A DNA stretch of 64,000 bases, from positions 1 to 64,000 of the forward strand of contig NZ_JPME01000013.1 in NCBI RefSeq assembly GCF_000732605.1. The letters are read 5' to 3'. Positions 18,284-26,023 of the stretch are shown piece by piece. The notes under the pieces are model-generated. The model had not been told where the DNA came from, searched no databases, and was given only the letters and a program-made list of their open reading frames with translations. Numbering within the stretch: the stretch's first letter is position 1; each line of letters begins with the position of its first letter. Position numbers and translations under genes: made by a program. The stretch comes from Lacrimispora celerecrescens. Lineage in GTDB: Bacteria; Bacillota; Clostridia; Lachnospirales; Lachnospiraceae.

Positions 18284-18312
18284 ATAATACATTTTTTATC
18301 GAATTTTGTCAA
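18284..18312 (-). promoter_or_regulatory. Strong sigma-A promoter of the sugar operon
   Basis: TTGACA (18312-18307) and TATTAT (18289-18284) with 17-bp spacing on the minus strand, 170 bp before the binding-protein gene. Such a strong promoter implies control by a repressor, matching the flanking GntR-type motifs. The rest of the 350-bp gap holds those motifs and the gntR terminator. Confidence 0.8.
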
Positions 18313-18414
18313 TAGGAATTTTAAAATTATGCAAAACTAACAAAAGACTGTCATACACTTCCCTGCTCAAATTGTATTACATCCTTACCATTTTCTGGAA
18401 ATTCCCATAAAAAA

Positions 18415-18451
18415 GGCAGCAGAACGATCTTTATCCATTCGTTCTGCTGCC
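18415..18451. terminator. Bidirectional terminator after gntR
   Basis: 13-bp perfect stem GGCAGCAGAACGA / TCGTTCTGCTGCC with an 11-nt loop, followed by TTTTTT on the minus strand and TTTTTTT on the plus strand. It separates gntR from the sugar operon promoter. Confidence 0.9.
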
Positions 18452-18465
18452 TTTTTTTCTACCTC

Positions 18466-19161
18466 TTACCGCTTAATGATAACATTCAAATCCGTGTTGA
18501 TCAGAGAGATATGCCTCTTTGCATAAAGCTCCGATACCTCTTCATCCCGCGCTTTTAAAGCTTCTACAATATTATGATGGGCTCTTATGGCATTCTGTGC
18601 ATTTTGCGGGACCTGGAATGTCTTTAACCGGAAGTCCCGGATGCATTCATCAATCTTTCTGCTCATAAAAATCAGCATCTTATTTTTACTGGCTTCTACG
18701 ATCTGCCGGTGGAGTTTCTCATCATATTTTGCCATTCCGGCAATGTCCTCTTCCTCTACTGCACGGATAAACCGGAAATGGATTCGTTCAATATGCTCAA
18801 GCTCCGCATCAGTAGCCCGCTTTGCTACGATCCTTGCACATAAGGGTTCTACGGCACTTCGTACCTCGATATAATCTTTTAATTCCACTTCATTTTTTAG
18901 GAACCATTCTGCCAGTTCTTCCTGCCCTAACTCTTTTTTACTGACTAGAAATGCTCCCCGTCCAGGTTTGATTTCTACCAGGCCCCGGGCCTCTAGAATA
19001 CGGAACGCTTCTCTGACTGTACCACGACCCACCGTCAGCTTCTCACACCATTCTTTTTCCGTAGGCAATTTTTGCCCGACTTCTATTCCGTCTGCTGCAG
19101 CAAATTCCTTCATACTGTTTACCACCTGCTGCACGATTGGAATTCTAGAAACCTCTTCCAT
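18466..19161 (-). CDS. GntR family regulator, FadR/FCD subfamily
   Basis: 231 residues: N-terminal winged helix (about 8-75) with KLPTEKEWCEKLTVGRGTVREAFRILEARGLVEIKPGRG, and a C-terminal FCD ligand-binding domain (about 85-220) with EVRSAVEPLCARIVAKRATD and metal-site histidines in DEKLHRQIVEAS and RAHHNIVEALKARD. Such regulators usually respond to sugar acids or other carboxylates, often binding them through a metal. It lies directly upstream of the sugar operon in the same direction, and the same sequence motif lies at both promoters, so local control and autoregulation are likely. GGGAG is the ribosome binding site. Confidence 0.92.
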   Translation of the reverse strand: MEEVSRIPIVQQVVNSMKEFAAADGIEVGQKLPTEKEWCEKLTVGRGTVREAFRILEARGLVEIKPGRGAFLVSKKELGQEELAEWFLKNEVELKDYIEVRSAVEPLCARIVAKRATDAELEHIERIHFRFIRAVEEEDIAGMAKYDEKLHRQIVEASKNKMLIFMSRKIDECIRDFRLKTFQVPQNAQNAIRAHHNIVEALKARDEEVSELYAKRHISLINTDLNVIIKR

Positions 19162-19209
19162 TTATTCACACTCCCTCTTCTTTAAATTCATCTTTCGTAT
19201 AAATATTCC

Positions 19210-19253
19210 ATGATGTCATACAATCATTGTATCACATTTGATGAAAACTGCAA
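19210..19253 (-). promoter_or_regulatory. gntR promoter with overlapping operator
   Basis: TTGCAG (19253-19248) and TACAAT (19231-19226), 16-bp spacing, minus strand, with TGTGA just before the -10. The -10 is part of the inverted repeat ATACAATCATTGTAT (19218-19232), and the ATTGTATGACATCAT motif spans 19224-19210. Binding there would cover the -10 and start, as expected for autoregulation. Confidence 0.65.
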
Positions 19254-19322
19254 ACATAAACATGATTTTTCTATTTTTTTCATACCCATCAGACAATCCA
19301 GGGGCTTATCCACTGCATAAAA

Positions 19323-19365
19323 AAGGCCAAAGCAGAGACTTGAAAAAGCCTGCTGCTTTAGCCTT
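19323..19365 (-). terminator. Intrinsic terminator after the alpha-mannosidase gene
   Basis: 13-bp stem AAGGCTAAAGCAG / CTGCTTTGGCCTT (one G-T pair) with a 17-nt loop and TTTTTTAT on the minus strand, 9 bp after the stop codon. It ends the CUT1 transporter/mannosidase operon. Confidence 0.9.
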
Positions 19366-19373
19366 AAAAAGAA

Positions 19374-22300
19374 TTACCGGAATGTAACCTTCCATGTTTT
19401 GATTTCGTAAGGATGAATTACAAAGGAAGCCGTTCTGTCCTGATAAGTTACTTCTGCCTCATCCTCTTCCAGCATGCTGCATTCCATGATTCTCTGAATG
19501 TCCATGCCAAAGGTCATATTCCCGCTGGTCCGTCTGTTGTTTGTCTCATAAAAGCGAAGAATGAGTTCATTCCCCTTTTGTGACTGCTTCACAACCTCAA
19601 TAACAACGTTATCGGCATCTGCTTTTACCAGAGAAAATGCTCCGGGCAGCTGCCCGCCATCGTTCTCTTTTACAAGGGCAGTCATTGGATTATTCATGGC
19701 ATAAGCCTTTTGTATTGTTTTTGCCGTTTTCCAGTCGCCCTTGTGAGGATAAATGGAAAATACAAAGCTGTGGTGCTCCTTATCTGCATCCGGGTTTGGA
19801 TAGGTTGCCGATTTTAACATGGAGATTCCGATTTCACCGTCATGAACATGACAGCCGTACTTACAGTCATTGATCATGCTGACTCCATAATCATCCTCTG
19901 AAACATCGATCCACTTATGCATGCATACCTCAAATTTTGCATAATCCCACATGGTATTGTAATGGGTTTTCCTCTTTACATTACCATACTGAATCTCAAA
20001 TGTAGCTTCATCCGTATGGATATCAACCGGGAGAATCGATTTTAAGAAGATATGATTTTCCTTCCAGTCGATTTCATTGCGTATGATGATTTCCGGGCTG
20101 TTGTATAGCAAGGAAATGTACTGCTCAATGACGGAATCCAGATATCTTCTCTTTACACAAATGGTAGCGCGTACCGGGCCGTTTTCCACAAGTTCCATAC
20201 TGCTTACGTCCGTAATCTCCCAGGACTTTTCTACATAATAGTTGTTTACATCCCAGGCGTCATAGTTGTGGGGTCTGTCTTCATAGGTCATAAGCACGTT
20301 GGCATGCCTGTTTTCTTTCAGCACTTCCCGTTCATTCTGCTTATCATATATCGAAGAAATCTGTCCGTTTTCATGGAAGGTCACGCAGATCAACTCATTC
20401 TCTAAATGCCTCTCATCTGCTCTTAAGCCGGTATCACAGCTTCCTTCCCGCAGCTCAAAGGTCTTATAGCCCTTGGAGGGAACTTCAGAAGCACAAAACA
20501 GCCAGGTGCCATCTTCTGCCTTCTGCGCAGGAACCAGGACCTCTCCATCCATAACCGCTAAGTTATCCATATGCTCCGGAGCCTTGAAGGATATGGCTCC
20601 CTCTCCTAAAAAGCTGTTAGGATTAAATATCACCAGATTATCTTTATGGGCAGACACATGCTCTAAAACACTGGAAAGGGCATGTTCCACCAGATCCCTG
20701 CCGGTTTTTCCGATTGCTTCATATTCCTTCTTGGAATCCTCATATACCTCTTTAATGGAGGACCCCGGAAGAATATCATGGAACTGGTTTCTTAAGATCA
20801 CTTCCCATGCATCCTTAATGGTCTCCTTAGGATAAGGATTCTGGTTTAATACGCCATCTAACATGGAGTAAAATTCTGCATTCTCAAATAAAAATTCTGA
20901 TTTCCGGTTGAACTTTTTATTTCTTGCCATAGAAGTATAGGTACCCCTGTGGTATTCTAAGTATAATTCTCCGACCCAGGAAGGCAGATATTTTTTTCCT
21001 CTTACTTCTTTATCCAGCTTTTCAAAAAATGCCTTAGACGTACTCATCACAGTCCTTGGGCTGCCTGGTATGCCCTTTTGAAGTCTCCGTTGGTTTTCCA
21101 GCATATCTTTGGTAGGGCCGCCTCCACCGTCGCCATAGCCAAAGGACATTAAGACCTCATCATTTAAATATTTCTGGCTGTATCTGGCCCAGGCACCTTT
21201 TACCTGAGAAGGGTTTATGTATGCGTTATAGGTAGTAAAATGCTCGGTTTCTGTTCCACCTTCCTCAGCGGCCTTATTATAATCCCGGCTAGGGCTGAAG
21301 TGGGTTAGAATTCTGGTTCCGTCAATTCCTTCCCATTCAAAGGTGTCATAGGGCATTTTATTGAATTCATTCCAGCTGATTTTCGTAGTCATAAAATATT
21401 TGATGCCGCATTTTTTCATGATCTGAGGCAGGGCCGCGGAATATCCGAACACATCGGGAAGCCATAAGATCTCATTATCTTTCCCAAATTCTTCCCGGAA
21501 AAATTCCTTGCCATGAAGGAACTGGCGCACAAGAGACTCCCCGGAGGAGAGATTGCAGTCTGCTTCCACAAACATGCCGCCTTCTGTCTCCCATCTTCCT
21601 TCTGCAACACGTTTCTGTATCTCTTCGTATACCTCAGGAGCATGTTTCTTAACATATTTATAAAGCTGAGGCTGGCTTGACATGAAGATATATTCCGGAT
21701 ACTCTTTCATCAGCTCCAGTACCGTGGAAAAGCTTCTTACCGCCTTATCCTCCGTTACCGCAAGGGTCCATAACCAGGCTACGTCAATGTGGGTATGGCC
21801 CACACAATAAATCGTTTCTTTGCTGTTTCCGCTATATTTATCATAGAATTCTTCCTTCATGTATTGCCGGGCTCTTCTCAGGCTTTCATAATATTCTTCC
21901 GAATATTCTTTTCTTAAGTCCAGAAGATTTAAGGATTCATTCACTGCATGAATGATGGAGAGATAGGCACTGTCACTGTCAGGGAGAAGCCTTGCGACCT
22001 GATAAGGAACGGAAATATCATAATAATACTGCTCTGTTTCTCTATCCAGCACCTTTAACTTGGAATCCATAACAAGCTTAAAATTCCGATCCCCGGTAAA
22101 TGCGGATAAAACGATCCTAAACGTCTCACCTGACTCCGCTTTTTCCGTCAGCAGGACCTCCCTGTGATTGACGTCAAGCCCCTGACGTCTGACGCCATTG
22201 ACGTAAATGGTAAACTGAGGATTCGTGGCATCCCACACCCCTTCTCTTCCGGTTTTTAACTCATACTCCACACATTGATCCTTAAACTCCTCAGGAATGG

Positions 22301-22514
22301 TAATAACTGTTTCAAACCAGAAATATTCTCTGTGGCCGCCCCACAGCTCAGCACTAGTAAGTTCCTCCCAGTCATCGGTATGCAGATCCTGGACATTTAA
22401 AAATCGTTCCCTGGATTTTAACATCCGGTAACTGGTAACCGGAACTTCTTTCACATAAATCAGACTCTTAAGATCTTCCACCAATTTTCCAATCCGTTCT
22501 TTGATCAGTATCAT
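19374..22514 (-). CDS. Alpha-mannosidase, glycoside hydrolase family 38
   Basis: 1046 residues; cuts alpha-mannosides by a retaining mechanism with a zinc ion. The catalytic domain has GHTHIDVAWLW at 239-249 (His242 and Asp244 as zinc ligands) and WLPDVFGYSAALPQI, with Asp354 as probable nucleophile. The middle alpha-helical domain and the C-terminal beta domains follow. There is no signal peptide, so it is cytoplasmic and acts on imported oligosaccharides. The start at 22514 is chosen because AAGGAGGA lies just before it; a longer frame from 22535 would include that site. Last gene of the CUT1 operon, overlapping no neighbour. Confidence 0.93.
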   Translation of the reverse strand: MILIKERIGKLVEDLKSLIYVKEVPVTSYRMLKSRERFLNVQDLHTDDWEELTSAELWGGHREYFWFETVITIPEEFKDQCVEYELKTGREGVWDATNPQFTIYVNGVRRQGLDVNHREVLLTEKAESGETFRIVLSAFTGDRNFKLVMDSKLKVLDRETEQYYYDISVPYQVARLLPDSDSAYLSIIHAVNESLNLLDLRKEYSEEYYESLRRARQYMKEEFYDKYSGNSKETIYCVGHTHIDVAWLWTLAVTEDKAVRSFSTVLELMKEYPEYIFMSSQPQLYKYVKKHAPEVYEEIQKRVAEGRWETEGGMFVEADCNLSSGESLVRQFLHGKEFFREEFGKDNEILWLPDVFGYSAALPQIMKKCGIKYFMTTKISWNEFNKMPYDTFEWEGIDGTRILTHFSPSRDYNKAAEEGGTETEHFTTYNAYINPSQVKGAWARYSQKYLNDEVLMSFGYGDGGGGPTKDMLENQRRLQKGIPGSPRTVMSTSKAFFEKLDKEVRGKKYLPSWVGELYLEYHRGTYTSMARNKKFNRKSEFLFENAEFYSMLDGVLNQNPYPKETIKDAWEVILRNQFHDILPGSSIKEVYEDSKKEYEAIGKTGRDLVEHALSSVLEHVSAHKDNLVIFNPNSFLGEGAISFKAPEHMDNLAVMDGEVLVPAQKAEDGTWLFCASEVPSKGYKTFELREGSCDTGLRADERHLENELICVTFHENGQISSIYDKQNEREVLKENRHANVLMTYEDRPHNYDAWDVNNYYVEKSWEITDVSSMELVENGPVRATICVKRRYLDSVIEQYISLLYNSPEIIIRNEIDWKENHIFLKSILPVDIHTDEATFEIQYGNVKRKTHYNTMWDYAKFEVCMHKWIDVSEDDYGVSMINDCKYGCHVHDGEIGISMLKSATYPNPDADKEHHSFVFSIYPHKGDWKTAKTIQKAYAMNNPMTALVKENDGGQLPGAFSLVKADADNVVIEVVKQSQKGNELILRFYETNNRRTSGNMTFGMDIQRIMECSMLEEDEAEVTYQDRTASFVIHPYEIKTWKVTFR

Positions 22515-22534
22515 TGTAGTCTCCTCCTTTTGCA

Positions 22535-23356
22535 TCAGCCTTTGGCTGCGCCGGCCATATTAAAGCCCTTTGACATATAATTTTGTGACAAAATATAAAG
22601 TAAAATAGAAGGAATGGCATAGACGGCCGAGTAAGCGGCCAACTGTCCATATATTATCATACCATGCTGTCCGAAAAATTGATATAGAGTAACAGAAGCC
22701 GGTAATTTATTTAAAGTCTGCAGCAGGATATAGGGTATAAAAAAGTTGCCCCAGCTCCCTGAAAAGGTAAAGATAAAAACCACACAGATCCCAGGAAACA
22801 TTAAGGGAGCGATGATTTTCCGAATGCTTGCCAATGTGGACGCACCATCTACCCAGGCCGCCTCCTCCAGTTCTATGGGGACATTGTCCATAAAATTTTT
22901 CATAAGCCAGATCCCATAAGGCATGGAAGTTGCCGTCAGGAATAAAATGAGGCCCAAAGTCTTGTCATACAGGCCTATGGTTAAGAACATCTTATATACC
23001 GGAACCATGACTGCTGTTATGGGAAGGGAGGTCATAAATAAAATCGTATATAAAAACAGACTTTTATAACGAAGTTCATATCTTGACAGGGGATAGGCTG
23101 CCAGGCCTGCAAATAATACCACCAAAACCGACTGTCCAAAGGAGATGAGCAGTCCGTTGGCAAATGCCCTCTGATTGGTCTGGCTGGACAGGATCACCTT
23201 GTAATTATCAAGGGTCCACTGGGTGGGCATTTTCACCGCCTGAGATGCGTTGCCGTCAAAGGAGGCCAGCAGGATCCAAAGCAGGGGAAGGACAAATATA
23301 ATCGCTAATAAGGTCAGCACCACATAGGGCACCGTTTTTCTGAATTTCCAATACAT
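22535..23356 (-). CDS. CUT1 sugar ABC transporter permease (MalG type)
   Basis: 273 residues, six membrane helices, with the EAA loop EEAAWVDGASTLASIRKIIAPLMFPG at about 158-183. The N-terminal helix is followed by the MalG-type periplasmic segment and KMPTQWTLDNYKVIL. It follows the MalF-type gene by 12 bp. The ATPase that powers it is not encoded in the operon; many Firmicute CUT1 systems share one MsmX-type ATPase made elsewhere. Confidence 0.92.
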   Translation of the reverse strand: MYWKFRKTVPYVVLTLLAIIFVLPLLWILLASFDGNASQAVKMPTQWTLDNYKVILSSQTNQRAFANGLLISFGQSVLVVLFAGLAAYPLSRYELRYKSLFLYTILFMTSLPITAVMVPVYKMFLTIGLYDKTLGLILFLTATSMPYGIWLMKNFMDNVPIELEEAAWVDGASTLASIRKIIAPLMFPGICVVFIFTFSGSWGNFFIPYILLQTLNKLPASVTLYQFFGQHGMIIYGQLAAYSAVYAIPSILLYILSQNYMSKGFNMAGAAKG

Positions 23357-23368
23357 GAAGCACCTCCT

Positions 23369-24247
23369 CTAGTCTTTTCTCATGACTCTTGTATAAAAAA
23401 CACTAAGCACAATCCCGATCACTAGCAGAATCATGGAAATAGCCGTACCGTATCCCAGCTGCTGGGAAATAAATGCCTGCCGGTACATAAAGATGGGTAA
23501 GGTCAGGGTTTTGGTTCCAGGTCCCCCGCCTGTCATCATGTAGATTAACCCAAATACGCCAAGGGTGGATAAGGTATTCAGCATGGTATTTGTGGCTATG
23601 GTGTTCTTAATGCAGGGAAGAATAATCCTTAACATGGTCTGAAAAGGGCCTGCCCCATCCACCTTTGCCGCTTCCTCAATATCCGCAGGCACCCCATCTA
23701 AGGCTGACTGAAAGTTCATCATGGAAAATGCAGTTCCATGCCAGATGTTTGCCAGAATAACCGTTGCCATGGGAATGGCAAACAGGAATTCCACAGTGGG
23801 AAGATGAAAAAAGGAAAAGATCTGGTTTAAGGTACCTTCATCTCCAAAAAAGGTGCTGCAGCATAAGGCCACGACCACCTCAGGCATGATCCAGCCTGCC
23901 AGAAATACAGGACCTACGATCCCCCGGAAAATCCTGTTTCTGTTCCTCATGTTAAGGGCAATGAGAAAACCCAGTACCTGCTGCCCGATCAGGCTTCCAA
24001 GGAGAAAAACAAGGGTGTTGACAATGCTGATGCGTACGGTGCGGTCCTTAAACATGCTGACATAATTGGACAGGCCGATAAATTTAAGCTGTTTTGCATT
24101 CTCCCCTGATAGAGCCAGGTTTGTAAAAGAATAATAAACGGTCAATAAAATCGGCATCACAAAAAATATAAGCAAAAGGACCATAGAGGGCAGAATTAAT
24201 ACTGATTTTCTTGCTTCCGCAAAAAGCCGGCTGCTTTTTTTATTCAT
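23369..24247 (-). CDS. CUT1 sugar ABC transporter permease (MalF type)
   Basis: 292 residues with six predicted helices and the EAA loop DIEEAAKVDGAGPFQTMLRIILPCI at about 186-210. N-terminal cytoplasmic stretch, then helix SVLILPSMVLLLIFFVMPILL. It is separated from the binding-protein gene by about 200 bp holding a terminator and a repeated hairpin element, which supplies purine-rich AGAGGAAACC close to the ATG. Confidence 0.92.
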   Translation of the reverse strand: MNKKSSRLFAEARKSVLILPSMVLLLIFFVMPILLTVYYSFTNLALSGENAKQLKFIGLSNYVSMFKDRTVRISIVNTLVFLLGSLIGQQVLGFLIALNMRNRNRIFRGIVGPVFLAGWIMPEVVVALCCSTFFGDEGTLNQIFSFFHLPTVEFLFAIPMATVILANIWHGTAFSMMNFQSALDGVPADIEEAAKVDGAGPFQTMLRIILPCIKNTIATNTMLNTLSTLGVFGLIYMMTGGGPGTKTLTLPIFMYRQAFISQQLGYGTAISMILLVIGIVLSVFYTRVMRKD

Positions 24248-24248
24248 G

Positions 24249-24369
24249 GTTTCCTCTTTTCTGCCCTGTTTCTAAGGGCATATAGGTATCCCTGTAAGGG
24301 GTTTCCTCTTTTCTGCCCTGCTTCTAAGGGCATATAGGTATAAGGGCATATAGGTATCCCTGTAAGGGG
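24249..24369 (-). repeat. Two tandem copies plus a partial copy of a hairpin-purine element
   Basis: A 52-bp unit at 24249-24300 is repeated at 24301-24340, and its second half recurs at 24341-24362. The core TAAGGGCATATAGGTA occurs three times (24273, 24325, 24341). On the minus strand each full unit reads ATACCTATATGCCC, a 9-nt loop, GGGCAGAAAAGAGGAAAC: a TGCCC/GGGCA hairpin followed by a purine tail. The last unit abuts the MalF-type permease start. The same element occurs elsewhere in this window (44425-44521, 52331-52386, 57921-57960). Confidence 0.8.
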
Positions 24370-24381
24370 CTTCCTCCGTTT

Positions 24382-24432
24382 GGATAAAAACAGGGAGAGC
24401 CAGGTGCTTTGCTATTGCACGTTAGCCCTCCC
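24382..24432 (-). terminator. Intrinsic terminator between binding protein and permease
   Basis: Minus-strand stem GGGAG...GC...GTGC pairing with GCAC...GC...CTCCC (some unpaired bases), loop of about 9 nt, then TGTTTTTATCC. It starts 18 bp after the binding-protein stop and should reduce read-through into the permease genes. Confidence 0.7.
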
Positions 24433-24449
24433 CTTTAATTCCTGAACGT

Positions 24450-25871
24450 TTATTTTGTCACGGTATTATCTGCGCCAACGCTGTTCGTCACATCTGATTT
24501 ATACTGCGCCATAGCATCCTCCGGGCTCGTTCCTGATACAACTGACTCCACCATGGTCTGTATATGGGTGGTAACCGTTGAATACTGGCTGTTTCTGGGC
24601 CTGTAGAAAGCGCCGGATAAAAAGCCTGTGCATTTTTCCATAAAGGGCTGGGAAGCGTATGTGGGATCGGCTGCAATATCAGTTCTGGTTGCAATATTTC
24701 CCTGGGCAATGATGGTATCTAAATAAATATCATAGCTCATACAGTGCTTGATAAAGTCCATGGACGCATCCTTCTGATCGGAAAGCTGGGGAATGGATAA
24801 GGCCCAGCCGCCTGACATGGTGATGCTTCCCGGTTTCTGCCCCTCAGAGGTAGGCATGGCTGCGATGCCAAGTTTATCCTTGTATTCCGGCCATGGAGCA
24901 GATCCTGTTTCCTTGTAATTTCCTGTCATCCAGTATCCGTCTAAGGAAATGGCAAGCTTGCCGCCCGGTAAGTATTCTCTGGAAGCAATGTTTCCTGCTT
25001 CTCCGTTTAATACCTTGGACAGGGAAGGCCCATATCCGTCCTTATATATGGTATTGATAAAATTTAAGGATTTTAAAATATTTTCGCTGGATGCGATCCA
25101 TTTGTCATTTTCATCTAAAAGCTGTTCACCTGTTCCGTAAAGAAGCATCTCATAGGTCTGCATAGAGGTGGCCTCGCCGCTGGCTACTCCTGAATTGCAC
25201 CAGAAAGGTACCACATCCGGGCATTTCTCCTTAATGACCTTACAGGTATCCAGGATCTCCTGCCATGTTTTTGGCTGCCACTCCGTATCTAAGCCGGCTG
25301 CCTTAAATATGTCTTTGTTATACCACAATCCGCGGGTATCGGTACAGTAAGGGATCCCGTACACACTTCCGTCACTGTATGTAACCCCATCCACCAGCGG
25401 TCCGTAGAACGTTCCGTCATTCCACTCCTTATAATCCTTTAAGTAGCCAGAAAGATCGGTAAGATAGCCGGCTGCCACGTCAGAGGGAAGCTGGAATGTA
25501 TCTTCGCAGACAATGTCCGGAGCCGTATCCGCTGACTGAAGTGCCAGCGCCACTTTTGCAAAATAATCTCCTTCTGAAGCAGTAATGGGGGCAATGTCTA
25601 GTTCAATGGAATCCTTTTTATCATAGGTCTCATACGCATGCTCAAACCAGTTCTTTAAGGCATCGCTTCCACCATCCCGGAAGGTAATGGAAATTTTCGT
25701 CTTTCCGCCTGTGCCAGGGGTTTCCGCTGTTTTTCCGGTTTCCCCGGAACCTGCTTCTGTTTTTCCCTGGGCTGTTGCCTCCGTCTTTGCCCCGGAGCCC
25801 TGACATGCTGCCAGGGAAAGAACCATGGTTGATGCAAGCACCGCTGCTGCAACTTTCTTCATTTTCTTCAT
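24450..25871 (-). CDS. CUT1 sugar-binding lipoprotein (family 1)
   Basis: 473 residues; lipobox LAAC with Cys23, a Gly/Thr/Glu-rich linker to about 60, then a family 1 solute-binding fold: IDLDIAPI-like core, SADTAPDIVCEDTFQLPSDVAAGYLTDLS, GVTYSDGSVYGIPYCTDTRGLWYNKDIFKAAGL and the C-terminal GGWALSIPQ segment. The start at 25871 follows GGGAGGG; the longer frame from 25907 lacks a site. The cytoplasmic GH38 enzyme at the end of the operon suggests alpha-mannosides or N-glycan fragments as ligand, by inference. Confidence 0.92.
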   Translation of the reverse strand: MKKMKKVAAAVLASTMVLSLAACQGSGAKTEATAQGKTEAGSGETGKTAETPGTGGKTKISITFRDGGSDALKNWFEHAYETYDKKDSIELDIAPITASEGDYFAKVALALQSADTAPDIVCEDTFQLPSDVAAGYLTDLSGYLKDYKEWNDGTFYGPLVDGVTYSDGSVYGIPYCTDTRGLWYNKDIFKAAGLDTEWQPKTWQEILDTCKVIKEKCPDVVPFWCNSGVASGEATSMQTYEMLLYGTGEQLLDENDKWIASSENILKSLNFINTIYKDGYGPSLSKVLNGEAGNIASREYLPGGKLAISLDGYWMTGNYKETGSAPWPEYKDKLGIAAMPTSEGQKPGSITMSGGWALSIPQLSDQKDASMDFIKHCMSYDIYLDTIIAQGNIATRTDIAADPTYASQPFMEKCTGFLSGAFYRPRNSQYSTVTTHIQTMVESVVSGTSPEDAMAQYKSDVTNSVGADNTVTK

Positions 25872-25894
25872 AAAACCCTCCCATCTCTTATTCT

Positions 25895-25915
25895 CTTCCC
25901 AGACCACCTGGGAAG
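25895..25915 (-). other. Leader hairpin before the sugar-binding lipoprotein
   Basis: Perfect 8-bp inverted repeat CTTCCCAG / CTGGGAAG with a 5-nt loop in the predicted 5' leader. There is no T-run, so it is not a terminator; it may stabilise the message. Confidence 0.5.
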
Positions 25916-25952
25916 AAACGTATACCTGTAGGTATTTTTATTGGTTAAGAAA

Positions 25953-25997
25953 ATGATAGCATAAGTCGGTTTTAGAGAATATTCTAAAATTTTAGAA
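25953..25997 (-). promoter_or_regulatory. Probable activator-dependent promoter with 16-bp palindrome
   Basis: Minus strand TGCTATCAT gives an extended -10 (TATCAT at 25958-25953), with no good -35 box. The perfect palindrome TTCTAAAATTTTAGAA (25982-25997) is centred about 43 bp upstream of the expected start, where an activator replacing the -35 contact would bind. The AraC-type response regulator encoded just upstream is the natural candidate. Confidence 0.5.
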
Positions 25998-26023
25998 AAG
26001 GGGTACAATTTTAACCTTTCCGT

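Noticed and set aside
22468-22650. 60-residue frame at the permease/mannosidase junction
   Set aside because: Out-of-frame shadow of two well-supported genes.
24249-24369. Known riboswitch class in the hairpin-purine element
   Set aside because: Too short and without the conserved cores of the classes I know; better treated as an unassigned repeat.
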